NCBI GenBank assembly: GCA_016584495.1
Contig: WAID01000004.1
Location: forward strand, 3,224,001-3,288,000
DNA length: 64,000 bases
Reading direction: 5' to 3'
Source: Celoporthe dispersa
Taxonomy: Eukaryota; Ascomycota; Sordariomycetes; Diaporthales; Cryphonectriaceae
Both the position numbers and the translations under genes were made by a program. The notes under the pieces were generated by a model. It saw nothing but the letters and a program-made list of their open reading frames with translations. It did not search any database and was not told the origin of the DNA. Shown here in pieces: positions 45,683 to 57,424 of this stretch (the first letter of the stretch is position 1; each line of letters starts with the position of its first letter).

Positions 45683-47334
45683 TCTCGTGTCAAACATAAT
45701 CCGATCCGGTCTCCCCCAGCACCTTCTTCCTAAAGAGTCGTCTCTCTGCCTTAATCTGAGCCATTTTCGCCTCGAGCTCGCTTCCGGCCCTCGGTCCCAC
45801 CTGGAAGTCGGTACCGTGCTCGCAGCATCGGCACCCTAAGCTTGTACGTATATACGACGTTGAACAGAACAAAAGGAGCAATCCTCGGAACGCCACGCCC
45901 AACACAAATTCCGCCTCCGCGGCCCCCCATGGCGAACCCAAATGCGGTCTGGCGCGGAGGACGGACCTGGTCAGGCCACCAGATAACAAGGCCCGACGTG
46001 ATTGGAGAGCCTCTTGGAAGGTATCAAGGGTGTCTGATAACGACAGGCCATCCGCTTGTGCTCGAGTTTGGGAAACGAAGAAAGGAGCGGCTCGAGGGGG
46101 TACGTCAACAGTCGCAGGGCCAAGACGGCGCTCACGCCTCGATTTGGTCAGGCCATCATCACATCACCTCCTCTAACCTCACAATGCCAGGGCACAGTGA
46201 CCTCTACTGCTGGGCCCCACACGATTTGCAGCTAGGCCTGGCTTCTGCGAGACACGAGATGGCAACATGAAGAAGGCGTGTGTGGGCGAACAGACAGGAG
46301 AGAGTGTCTTGTTCACGGCTGCTGGCGACGAACGTCGAGGCCCGACAAGTTCCTGTCAGCTTCTTCATCGACCCGTGGCCTGACGTCTGGCCAAGCTTTG
46401 CTGGACCCGGCCAGGTTCCACTTCCCCAGGAAAAAGCCAAGACACGACTATCGTGAATGGATCCCGTCTTGGTAGTCAACGTCGCGGACGGACGAAAGAC
46501 GAAAACAGGGACAGCCACCTTGCTCACGATTACACAGACGGGCCATGCTGCACGGCCTGGGCAGAGGCAACCTCAGCAGGCAGGCTGCTGGGCCAATGTT
46601 TCACATTAGGATGCATGTCAGGAACACGTCCCTGCATGACTCCCTGCGACACGGTGTTACTCTGTACCACAATAATGCTCGACTACCACGAGGCTTACGT
46701 ATCATTGACACAGCCCGTCGGGAACCAATAGGACTCGGCACCAGCGAGACGGTCACGATGCCAGCGTCATCGTTGAAACGAGCTATGCCATGACAACCTC
46801 AAATTAGCACACAATCTTTTCCCTGCCCGTCGTCGCCACCCCAGTTCTTATCTCAATCGACCGGCGGACTTTCCAAGCTACCCAATGATGGCCTTTATCT
46901 GCTACTCGGGGGTGCCCGGCTGCCTCGAGTGAAGGAGGGGGAGGGGGGCGCTCTTCACTCTCCTCTCAGGCTGGTCTGGCATGTGGCTTTCCTCTCCCGT
47001 CCACGTTGATCCGTATCACCGACAAAAGTGTAGCAGGGTCCTAGTCATTGGTAAGCCTCGCTAATAAGAAAAACAGGACAAATACTAGATATCCACTAAC
47101 TAGGCTGGTTTTTTCCCTCCCAACTAGAGAGGGCACTGATAAGATGTCAGATAATGACCGCCACAGCACTTCAATTTCAGCCTTCGTTCCTTTATCGGCT
47201 AGGAGGTCTGACTGTCCTCCGAGTACATTGTCTGAAGTAAGCCGGATTCGACACGACCCTCCTTTGTTCAAGCAGAGGGGTACACACAAGCAGCCTATGC
47301 GGTTCAGGATTACGGCTGATAGTATGTGTGTGTG

Positions 47335-47351
47335 TGTGTGTGTGTGTGTGT
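47335..47351. repeat. TG dinucleotide microsatellite
   Basis: A short uninterrupted TG run in the intergenic region 500 bp upstream of the transporter. It produces spurious Cys-Val frames. Confidence 0.75.
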
Positions 47352-47860
47352 CTACCAAATGGTTTGTCCTCTTTGACCGACATGCCAATGCCTTGAACGC
47401 CAAGAATCTCGATGCTGTGGGGAGGCATTTCTCCGTCAGCGCTTGTTAGACCACGATCAGCCTGCCCTGCTCTTACTGTACATGCCCAATGCAGCCCAGA
47501 TCCCTCAGATGTACCACCCACGCCAATCTTGGACGAGGGCCACCCCTCCCACTCCATCTCCCGCGCCCTGGGCTGAGTCCGAGGACAAGGGTCTTGCAGC
47601 TACCCCTGCTGCAGTTCTTATCCGAGGCCTTGAAAAGGAGCTGGGTCGCGCAGGTACAATTTTTTTTTTGGTCTTCTCGAGATCTCGTCGCGTCTTACTT
47701 TCTGTTTACGCGGGAGTGTGTGGGAATTTACTGCCACCGGGTGATCCCTCTCCAGCAAGACCCCGAGGCTCGCTTCTTGCCAACATCACCTCGATTGTTG
47801 CGAAAGGGGACTGATATATATATATATACATAAAGCAAACGGCTTGAGTCAAGGCTGAGA

Positions 47861-49484
47861 ATGTCTGACAACAGCACAGACACACCAATCTGGTGGACAC
47901 CGTCGTCGCCGACGGGCAGTGGTACGTGCATACATCCTCATTACATACAGGATGATTACTCGTCCGAGATGCCATTCACGGGCTTCGTTGGGACCTCTAC
48001 TGCTTTGCTGCCAGATTGTCCCGTTGCTAACCATCTCTCACACAGGTGACAATGCGTGGCAGCTCACGGCAGCCTCTCTCGTTGCCCTCCAATCCGTGCC
48101 TGGCCTCGTGGTGCTGTACGCAGGCCTCGTGAAGAAGAAATGGGCCATCAACAGTGCCTTCATGGCCTTCTACGCCTTCGCCGCCGTGCTCGTCTGTTGG
48201 GTCCTCTGGGGCTATGAGGCCGCCTTTGGCGAATACATGCTCCCGTTTGTGGGCAAGCCCAACAACGTCCTGGGCATCGACACCATGCTCAAGCAGTCCT
48301 ACCTCCCCTCCATCGGCATCGGCCAGGAGTTCCCGCTCGCAACCATGGTCTACTTCCAGTTCGTCTTCGCGGCCATCACGCTCGTCCTGATCGCCGGTGC
48401 GTTTCTGTGCCGCATGAACTTTTATGCCTGGATGATCTTCGTGCCCCTCTGGCTCACGCTGAGCTACACCGTGGGCGCGTACTCTCTGTGGGGAGGTGGT
48501 TTCCTCTTCAACCTCGGCACGATTGATTACTCCGGCGGCTACGTGATCCACCTCTCGTCAGGAACCGCAGGCTTCATCGGGTCTTACTGGATCGGCCCGC
48601 GTCTGGCTAAGGACCGCGAGGATGCCCGGCCTAACAACATCCTCACGGTGCTCATCGGCGCCGGCATCCTCTGGATCGGCTGGAACGGCTTCAACGGTGG
48701 TGACCCGTACTCGGCCTCCGCCGACGCGGGCGTTGCCGTCCTGAACACGAACTTGTGCACCGCCGTCTCCCTGCTGACCTGGACGATCTGCGACATGATC
48801 TACTACAAGAAGCCCTCCGTCATCGGTGCCGTCAACGGCATGATCACGGGCCTCGTCGCCATCACCCCGGCGGCCGGCGTCGTGGCAGGCTGGGGCGCCA
48901 TCCTCCTCGGCGTGGGCTCCGGCTCCGTCCCCTGGCTGACCATGAACATCGTCGGCAAGTCGAGCTTCTTCGAGCGGCACTTTGACGACACGCTGGGCAT
49001 CACGCACACGCACATGGTGGCAGGCTTCGTGGGCGGCTTTGGCACGGGTCTGTGGGCGACCGTGGACGGCTGCGCTGCCTTCGGCCTGACCAACCCGGGC
49101 GGCGCGGTCGCGGGCAACGGTATCCAGCTGGGCTACCAGCTTGCGGGTGCCATGTTCATCATTGGTTGGAACCTCGTGTGGACAAGCCTGATCATGCTGT
49201 TCATCAAGCACGTCCTGCGCATCCCGCTGCGCATGAGCGAGGACGACCTCATCAAGGGCGACGACGCCATCCACGGTGAAGAGGCGTACGTCTTTGGGCC
49301 CTGCGAGGCGCACGACCCGGAGACGGGGTACATTCAGGGCCACGCCGTTGCCGACACCACCGGGCAGAGCGGCGAGCTGGGGCTTGGTGAGAACCACCAC
49401 CACCACCACCATCCGGATACAACACCTGAGGAGACGACGGAGAAGACCCAGACGAAGGACGGTGGTGAGGCGACTGAGGTCTAA
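47861..49484 (+). CDS. Ammonium transporter, Amt/Mep family
   Basis: Exons are 47861-47921 and 48046-49484, giving 499 residues. The 124-nt intron begins GTACGT and ends CACAG, and restores [18 protein letters not shown]. The protein has about eleven membrane helices, with the family signatures [39 protein letters not shown] and [20 protein letters not shown]. The twin pore histidines are at His189 (VIHLSSG) and His343 (THTHMVAGF). It takes up ammonium across the plasma membrane and may also sense nitrogen status. The cytoplasmic tail ends with a six-His stretch and acidic Thr-rich residues. It is convergent with the hydrolase at 49913. Confidence 0.95.
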
Positions 49485-49912
49485 AGTTGTCCGGCAGACA
49501 GCGATTATCTCGCACTGATCTGAGCGCTGCCGTGTGGACCTCGCTTGACATTTCGCCGTGATGCCTGGTGCTCGAATTGCTGTCGAAATAGTGTTACCAC
49601 GCCACAAGAGAACAACAGACTGTATGAGGCTGACAATGATGCCAAGTGAGGGATAGTGAAGCTAATATAGTCGTTCGCATGTTCCCGCATCCTTTTTTTT
49701 TCTTTTTGTGGCATGGACTAAATATACCCAAAGCTCAATTTCACTTTAGCATATTATTTGATCGAGTGTTTCAATTAAATAGTTAGACCAAGGTTCTACT
49801 TCGTTAAGAAGAAAATATAAGAAAGAAAAAAAGAAAAAACCAGTTGAGCATTCGTGAAAAACACAGACCGTTGGTTACAAGTCTCGAGACGAAATCAAAA
49901 CCGAAGAACGCC
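49485..49912. other. Convergent spacer
   Basis: About 430 bp between the 3' ends of the transporter and hydrolase genes. T-rich and A-rich tracts occur at 49693-49704 and 49820-49838. Nothing else is seen. Confidence 0.5.
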
Positions 49913-52045
49913 CTATTTTCCCAGGGTATCAGACTCGGGTACTGCAACAGCACTCTCCTCTTTCTCCTCGGTTGGCGCTGCCGCTGCCACATTTTCGTCC
50001 ACCTTCTCACCACCGTCATCGGCCTGCGCCTCTGCCTCCTGCGCCTGCTCACCAGCCTGTGTAGTGGCATCCTCCGTCGAGACAGCCGGCGTCTCCTTCT
50101 TGGAGAACAGGCTGACCTTGGGCATGCTCATGCTTGGCATGGACGGCATGCTGGGCGTCGAGATGGTAGGCAGCTTCGTGGGGATATAACCTTTGACAGA
50201 CGAGCCGGCCTGCGACACTCCGGTGCCAGCGTTCTGCGCGATACCCATGAGGTACTTCATGTAGCTCTGCTTGTCCTTGAGCTCCGCCTCGCCCGAGATC
50301 CCCTCACCTTCTCCAGGCAGAGGAACGAGAGACGCCGCGGCGGCGATATCGAGCGGCGACTCGTCCGGCAGTTCGTTGTCTTCAGCAGACCCTTCCGCCT
50401 CCGCCTTCTCGCCGATGGCCTCCTCCTGGCCTTCCAGCTCGACGCCCTCGTCTGTGGCCTTGATCTTGTCCTCTGGAGAGTCAGCTGGGTCGGGCTGTGT
50501 GATCTTCGGGTCGTCGATGATCTTGGAATCGTCGCTGAACCAGGTGACTACGAGCTTGCCTGCCTTGTCCACCATGAGCTGATAGTCCTCGTTCTTGTCG
50601 GTCTGGAACATGCTCATGTGCGCCTGGATCTCGTCGCCCGCATTCTCGACAACCTGTCTCGAGAACAGGTTGCTGGCTGGCTGGTCCTCGACGGGAACAG
50701 CGCAGAACGTCCTCTCGGGCACAAAATACCCACCGCTCCAGTACCCATTCTCGCCCATGGACGCGTAGATATCATGCACACCGACACCCTGCAGCGCCGC
50801 CAGCCGCTCAAGGCGCTTCCCCAGCTCCTGCTGCTTCATCAGCACGCCCACAAAAGTAAAGTGGTCGCTCAGCCACGCAAAAGACTGCCCGACATTGCCG
50901 CGGTTGACATAGGCGAGCCCCTGGCCCAGGCGGTCCACGCCCTGCTGGTAACCGTCGACAAGGTCCTGCCGGCGCAGGCTCCGCGCCCGCTGCGCCGCCT
51001 CTTTCAGCTTCTCGCGGTGCACATACGCCGCCACTCCGCCTGCCGCGATGGCGCCCACCGTACCCGTGCGCACGGCCACCAGCTGCCAGGTCTTCCACGC
51101 GGCCGGGGCGGCGACGGCACCGGCACCCGTAGAGCGGGATGCTGGGCCCGGAAGGGAGCTGGCGCCGCGCTTGAGGGCCATGCTGAGACCGGCGGGCGCG
51201 GCAGAGAGGGCCGTCATGACGTTCCAGACGCTCGAGACCTTTTGGTAGTTGGAGAAGGCGCCATAGACGAAGAGGGAGCGGGCGAGGCCGTTGAAGGGGG
51301 TGTCGAAGGACAGGATGCCCTGGATCAGTGGGAAGAGGGGCGTGTCCGGGTTGTCTGCTGTGGCACGCTCGTTGAGGAGCTGGAAGAGGGCGTCGCTGGC
51401 GACGAAGCCGCTGTGTAATTGGGAACAAAGAACCATGTGTTAGTAATGAGGAGGATGTGTGTTGGGGACTGGTGGCTTGTTGCCATCGGAGGAGGGAGGA
51501 AAGGAGGGAGGGTTGTCTTGCCCCATGGAGTGTGCAACCAGTATAACGCCCACTTGTCTATCGTTTGGTGGCCATGGCTTCTCGGTCTGGGCTTTTCTAA
51601 TCTCCATCACTCTCCCTCTGAGCCTAAGGTCAAATATCGTAGTATTAGCACTCGTCACCGGCCGTCATGGCTTGACAGGGTGGAGAGGCGTGGATGGCAG
51701 GTAGGTGTAGTACCATTCTAGGAAATTGCCGCTGGCTTCGGCCAGCTCTCCTTTGGTCGCATATTTGGGATACACCACCGACTCGACTCTGTGGTCGGGC
51801 AGCTGGCTGCTCACAGTCCGCCCTCAGGTCCTAATAATAGAGCCAAGTTCAGCCTTGAGGGCTTCGTCACCCATACTAGCACATTCGAAATCACCTACCT
51901 CTGGAAAATGGCCGAAGCTGTCATCATTTCCCTACTCGTGACTGTGGTATCAGTAGCCAGATCGTTTTCGTATCACTGTGGTCTGCACTGTGCCGTAGCA
52001 TACCTTGAATCCATGGATGAAGCACAGCAAGAGTGTCCGCGACAT
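49913..52045 (-). CDS. Alpha/beta-hydrolase family protein with a GC-AG intron (one-base frameshift)
   Basis: Exons, in transcript order: 52045-52004, 51931-51899, 51830-51714, 51623-51522 and 51410-49913. The N-terminus is MSRTLLLCFIHGFKGNDDSF, GHFPE, then VESVVYPKYATKGELA and NFLEWLRGRVMEIRKAQ. The nucleophile is Ser96 in ILVAHSMGGFVASDALF. The intron at 51411-51521 starts GCAAGA, not GT, directly after the first two bases of the Gly98 codon. One base too many near 51818-51819 breaks exon 3 between DLRA and TVSSQLPDHRV; corrected, the protein has 596 residues. The middle resembles lipase-like DUF676 proteins; there is a possible hydrophobic segment (TVGAIAAGGVAAYV), and the C-terminal 200 residues are acidic and low in complexity. 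The substrate is unknown. Confidence 0.8.
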
Positions 52046-53673
52046 CGTGACAGCCTGATACGGCAGTCGCTGGGGTCGATCACAAGGGTTGTTCTTGTGG
52101 CTTGTGAAATTGGAAAGTGATCAGTTAACGAAATGCTTGGATAAACTTTGGAGGAGATATTAGGGACTTCGTATAGGATAAGAGAGAAAGGGATCAGAGG
52201 CAATACTACTACTACTATAATGCAAGCAGGATGTATGGACCGGAAGAAGAAGAATAAGAAGAGAACACACACAAGATCGAGAGTAATAGCTGCCCTGCGT
52301 TGCCATCTCAGTCCAGAATCGCCATCGCCAAGAATTACAGAATGGGGTCAGCCACACCTACCCACTGCGCGCTGTTTGCTAGGTGCTGGCTTACAGCAAT
52401 GTTACATTCGTGGCGTGTAAACTAGCCACAAAACGTCATCGGTCGACGTCACCTGCGAGGAAGAAGGTCTCCCCTTCCCACCTGATCCGCTGCAATCTGC
52501 TTGGCCCAAAGAGCGGCAATGGACAATAAAAATAATAATAAAGAGAATCCGTAGTCGAGGGCAAAATCACACACAACGCAACGATGACGACTTTCAGCAA
52601 ACTTACCATAGCATGTGGTCCACCCAAAACCTGCTTTTTTGACACACTAAATAAGGCAATGCAGGTCCAGCCCTGACGTCCGTTTTCCACGACATGCCGA
52701 AGCCTTTCGGGGCCGGGCCCAACAACCACCGCCCATCAGCCTGTTGAAATTCCGGGGCCGATGCGTGCAGATCCGGGCGTCTCTGTCAGGCGAACCTAGG
52801 CAACACGTGTGGGCGAGGAGGCATCCCTTTCAATGAACTCAAGTATTTTGCAATACGAGACAAAGGTGATGCAAGCAGCAATGTGGAAGACCACACACGG
52901 GTTGTAATACTTGTAGATCCCAAAGTCCTTGAATTTTTTTGAATATCACTTCGTATAGATTGTGTGTGATTGCTTCTCTCTCAGGCTGTCCATTGTAATG
53001 CGATCTATTCTATCGACATCCAAACCGAACAAATCCATTCTGCAAGTCGGAGTCAACCTTGAACACTGCACGGCTTCTCCATAGTCGTTGTGCATGTTCT
53101 CCTGCTGTGCAGATGCCCAACGAGCTTCAGCACATGCCTGGGAGCTGCACAGAAAGTAGTAAAGCCTCCAGCTAGATCTTTTGATCGCCGAAAAATATAT
53201 ATATATGATATCCTTTCAAGGTAGATATATGCCACCACACGTCTCTCCATCTTGGCTCTTCTTCATGCTAGCGATAAATAAGGCGTGGCCAATTGGTATC
53301 TCAGTGAAGCCTGCTCACATAACAACGTATGGGCCGGATAGTGTGGGTGGAATGCGCTGCGGTGACTCATCCTATACCAGCATATTGGTACGCATACCAA
53401 TTATAGTGAACTGCAGACAACCGTCTATTTGTGTCTGCCACATGCTTGAAAAACTCGTTGTCCGGATCTCGAGATTCGATCTGCCATCTAAACCTGGGGC
53501 AAGCCCACTAAGGTCCAGGCATTGAAGGAGTTGGATATCGTTACACCGGTCGCGGGCTTGGCGGAGTCTGGGCTAGAGAACGGCACGCACGCCAGCGCGG
53601 CCGACATGCAGACGACCATCCCCGAACAAGTACAGCGACGTCGACGTGTACAAGCCGGCTCCAATCCGGGCGA
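52046..53673. other. Intergenic region
   Basis: About 1.6 kb with short simple repeats (a TAC run near 52205-52217) and AT-rich stretches at 52920-52970 and 53190-53215. No supported gene is seen on either strand. Confidence 0.4.
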
Positions 53674-54156
53674 TTAAATGTTGTCGTCCAATTTCCGAGC
53701 CGGCGATGCAGGAGTGTTGGCCTCTGACGGTGATGCGACATTGGAGCCGGAAGCGCATGGCTGCTGTTTCTGCTCGGGTGTTTCCTCTCGCTGTCCTGCC
53801 GCTTCCTTCTGCCCACTCGCCTTCATCTCCTGCTTCTCCAGGTCTGGACCCATATCCTCGCTCCCGTTGGACGCGGTCTCGGCGGAATCGAAAGGGTCTG
53901 CCTGGTGGAGGCAGCATTCGCGATACACATTAATGATGGGTCTCAGGATTCTGTAGGTCATGATGAACGGCCACAGAAGTGCGGGTAAAAGGAAGAAGAC
54001 GACTGGTCGTAGGGCAATCAGACACGGGCGCCGGTGGAAGGCTTCGGGTATGTGTTGTGGAAGTCCTTGGAACATCCTGATGAGTAGCTCGAGGAGAATT
54101 CCACAGGCGTACATCAGGCCGAGGGCCAATTCGAGCTGAGGAGTTTCAGTTGCCAT
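53674..54156 (-). CDS. Hypothetical small membrane protein
   Basis: From the ATG at 54156 (MATETPQLELALGLMYACGI) a 160-residue frame runs without introns. An in-frame ATG at 54228 would add 24 residues. Two hydrophobic stretches are seen, MYACGILLELLI and LRPVVFFLLPALLWPFIMTY. They are followed by a polar tail rich in Glu, Gln, Ser and Lys (EKQEMKASGQKEAAGQREET). I do not recognise the family. Membrane placement is inferred from hydrophobicity. It has no close neighbour with a shared role. It could be a species-level orphan or a chance frame. Confidence 0.5.
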   Translation of the reverse strand: MATETPQLELALGLMYACGILLELLIRMFQGLPQHIPEAFHRRPCLIALRPVVFFLLPALLWPFIMTYRILRPIINVYRECCLHQADPFDSAETASNGSEDMGPDLEKQEMKASGQKEAAGQREETPEQKQQPCASGSNVASPSEANTPASPARKLDDNI

Positions 54157-55491
54157 CTTCGTAGCGACTGGGCGTCTAGGGATCAGGACAGAGGACTGGT
54201 GCGGTTCTGGAGTCCACAAAGAGCACACGCGTGTGGATTTGACGTATTGATTGAAACAATGGGCTTCGTCCTAAGATGAAAATAAGAGAGAAACATCAGA
54301 GCTGGTCGAGGTCCGAAAAGCCAAAAAAGAAAGAGAGAGAAAAAAAAGGGTGGTGATTCATCCGCCCTCATAAGTACTTTCTGAAGAATGATGTGCATAA
54401 CAGTCCACGGATGAAATGGATGCTTCTTCTCTTCCTCATGCTGACCTCGACCTCGAACCTTGGCTCCCTTGCTTGGAACTCGCACAAGCAACTATGCAGT
54501 GCCGCGCTACATTCCGGTGAACGGTTTTTCCAGCCACTGCACGCACAGAACCATCCCTTGCTGCATGCCTTCCGATGTATCTGACACACCCAACTAACGT
54601 CCAAGTAGCCTAGCATGATTCTTGAGCCTGCACGTGCGTTGCGCCGCGACGGTCGAGGCGGCATAGCCATGTCCGAAAAAAGAAAAAGAAAAAAGAAGGG
54701 CGCCTCGCGGGAATGTGGTGGATCATGTGCCCTGGGCTCTTCGGCGTATTGAACATGTATACCTTGAAACATATCCTTGGGGCGCTAAACCACACTGGTA
54801 GTATTGACTATTGATTCTCTGCAAAGGTAGGGGGGCGGCTGCAGCCTGACCATAATGCCATTTTCGTAGTCGACTAGATAGATGATGTGGGTTCTCTAGG
54901 GCGCCTAGATCTCCAAGCCAAGGATTTTGTTTTCAAATATTTTTCTATAGCTTATGCGTAAGTACCTCTTCGGTCTATCAGTGACTTCAGATGAGAGCCT
55001 CGAGGCATGGCGATCCCCACTCAATCTAGAGCACTGTCCGAGTTGCAGGCTCAAGACGAGGAACGATCAATACCAGCATCTTCGAAACCTGTACCGGAAC
55101 AGGGCAGCAGGGCTACCTCATTTGTCAACTCCATCAACCATCATAACAACGCCAGCCAATAACATGAGACATAAGCAAGGATCGAGAGACATCTGGGGTG
55201 ATGAAGGTCGGGATGGTCAAGGTTTTGGACAGTGTCTTAGAATGGTTCATGCTCATCAAATACTTGTTTCTGCCACAGACTGAGCTCTATGGCTATCCAC
55301 CTGGTTGGGTTTTTTACCTTCCTCGCAACCTTAAGAAACCATCAGTCTATTTCTCCTGCAGCCACCCCAGAATCATACCACTGTATGTGACATCTCAGAA
55401 AATCTGATACAAATAACCACCACAATTACCCAAAACAAAACGCTAGCCTATGGCTAAAAGGAGCAACCTCGGTGGTTGAAGGCAGCCATTG
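54157..55491. other. Intergenic region
   Basis: About 1.3 kb. A-rich tracts occur at 54325-54350 and 54676-54696. Small frames at 54368-54772 and 54954-55283 show no protein-like pattern. Confidence 0.4.
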
Positions 55492-56474
55492 TCAATAGTG
55501 AACAGCCTCCATGGCCTGCATAACCCGATCACAAGCCGGAAAAGAGACATCATACTCCAAGGTCAACTTGACGTCCTTGCCCGCCTTGAGCGAGACATCC
55601 CAGTTGACCTCTCCAGCCTTCTTCATCCAGACAACAGCCTGACCCCTCGGCTTCTCGTCCTCGCTAACTAGGATCTGATCTATCACCGCCAGGCTGGAAG
55701 TCTTGTTGCCGCCACGAGCAGCGCAAGGCGTATTGATGAGCGTGGTGGATCGGGTGTAGTTCCTGCTGTCCCAAATGAGGACAACCTTCATGCTATTTTT
55801 GACGGCCAGCATGGGGTATATGACATGAATAGCTGGGTTGATGCCTAAGTTCAATGAGAACGAGTCTCCAGACAGGCAGAGGGGTAGCCCCGTGCGTCCC
55901 AGGAGTGTCTCGTCGAGGTTCAGGCTGGCGGGACCCTTAAGCAGCGACATATTGCTGGTGTTGCGTAGTTTCGCCTTGAAAAACGCGGCTGGGCGTAACT
56001 TGGCCACAACGATGTGACTGGAGACATGTCATATGTCGTTGTCAGGCCGCCCTCCTCTACTTCTACCTCTAACTCTTTGATCTCAAGCTTTAGAAAATTA
56101 AGAGAATTTTCAGGCTTGTCCTGTTGGAGTTTCGATTTGACCTTTTGATCTCCCGGAAACAAAGAAACGTGAACCGCGGCCGGAAGACGTAGGATGGTTG
56201 TGATATCGCCAGCGTTGGCAATATCCCCGCCGGCCAGCTGTACCCGCCAGAGCTCCAGGCGAGGGATGGAATCGCGTAGGTCGAAGAATCTGGCTTGAGA
56301 AGTTGAGAGCAGGATCTCGCAGTCCTTCCAGGACTTGAGAGTGGCGTTGGTAAGATGGGCTTCAAAGTTGAAAGTGACAGGGTTGGATGTAGTATCCAGC
56401 GGAAAACTCGTAGCACGTGGCAGTCTTTCTATCCCTAGAACGACAAGATCCAGCCTATCTATTCTACTTATCAA
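55492..56474 (-). pseudogene. Decayed DUF4139 (MuiA-like) gene, N-terminal half missing
   Basis: The upstream part reads NPVTFNFEAHLTNATLKSWK, then ILLSTSQARFFDLRDSIPRL and TTYDMS. The downstream part, in a different frame, reads SHIVVAKLRPAAFFKAKLRN, SLLKGPASLNLDETLLGRTG and GEVNWDVSLKAGKDVKLTLE. Together they match the C-terminal half of fungal DUF4139 proteins. Three signs of decay are seen: the N-terminal DUF4140-type region is absent upstream of 56474, about 30 expected residues are missing at the frame change near 56005-56025, and a further stretch is missing between SEDEKPRG and QAVVWMKKAGEVNW. This is beyond a single-base error, so I call it a pseudogene. Confidence 0.6.
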
Positions 56475-57424
56475 GGTGATCAGCTGGACTTTTCATTCTC
56501 TCTACTATTCAAGCAGTTATCTCTTCTCTATCAGCAGCAGTGTACTCAAGTAGCTGGAGAATCTGGCATGATTGCTGCTAGCAAAACAATAAGCAGAATT
56601 CGCAACTCGTTGAAAAGTAATATGGAGCTTGAGAAGACTTTGGCTAATATAAAGTGCTAGATTGTTGCTAAGCCTCAATGAACCTAGGCATCCTCTTTTA
56701 GCACCAGACATGCCCTGAAATTTGACTGTCTTGTGCTTGCACAAACACAAACAATGGCTCCCATCTTTGTCTGTCATCAACGCCAGCAAGTCACTGGCCC
56801 GGGTCTGTGCGCCCCACCAGCCAGCCCGCATCTAGATAGCCTCAGCCTTTCTGGCTATTTGCTTGTTCTTTCTTTCTCTCTTTTCTTCTGTAGCGTTCCC
56901 TCAGTTCGGTCCTTTTTCCATAATTTTTGTCCACCATCTGTTGTGCTCATCCTTGGTTCTCTCTCTTGCGCAGCAGCTGAGTGACCGAGATTGTTTTGTT
57001 TGACAGAGAGGGTGAGTCGATTAACGCTCTTCATAGGCTGCTCGGTCAGTCTGAGCTGATGTGATAACTAGGCCATCTCCTAATGCCGTTGACCTTCCCG
57101 AATATGCCTCTGGAGACAATCTGTAGGACCTCCGGAATGTCTGAACAAGACAAAGTGCTGTTCTTAGATATGATTAAGTCGATCATCCGACTGGAACCTA
57201 GTGACTGCCCAGATGCACACAGTCTGCTGGAGTCGAAATAGCTCAACTAGCCGTGTAGGTGTTTCTCGCAAAGTTCTGTTCAATAACACCAGGTCTCAAA
57301 AAATGGTTGAATTGGTATCTAGAAATAATGACATGAAGGAGTGGTGAAAAGGCAAGAGATGCGATTTCAATGAGTACTTAAACAACAATGGAGCTACAAA
57401 CGAGAGACATCTCTCCTAAGATAT
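56475..57424. other. Intergenic region
   Basis: About 950 bp, AT-richer, with a T/C-rich stretch at 56860-56960. There is no convincing gene. A small frame at 56733-56984 resembles a pyrimidine-rich promoter read as protein. Confidence 0.4.

Larger units (their letters stand above)
44741..47860. other. Long divergent intergenic region
   Basis: About 3.1 kb between the DUF1996 gene and the ammonium transporter gene. It includes a two-unit telomere-like motif (45669-45682), a TG microsatellite (47335-47351), a TA-rich tract at 47812-47830 and short A-rich runs at 45480-45495. No frame on either strand looks like a protein. The size would allow a large regulated promoter for the transporter. 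Confidence 0.45.

Noticed and set aside
47048..47557. Frames with Cys-Val or Thr-His runs
   Set aside because: Caused by the TG microsatellite.
48558..49607. 349-codon minus-strand frame opposite the ammonium transporter
   Set aside because: His/Arg/Asp-rich antisense shadow; the plus strand is a clear transporter.
49844..51418. 524-codon plus-strand frame opposite the hydrolase
   Set aside because: Shadow of codon bias; no domain seen, while the minus strand has the catalytic motif and splice sites.
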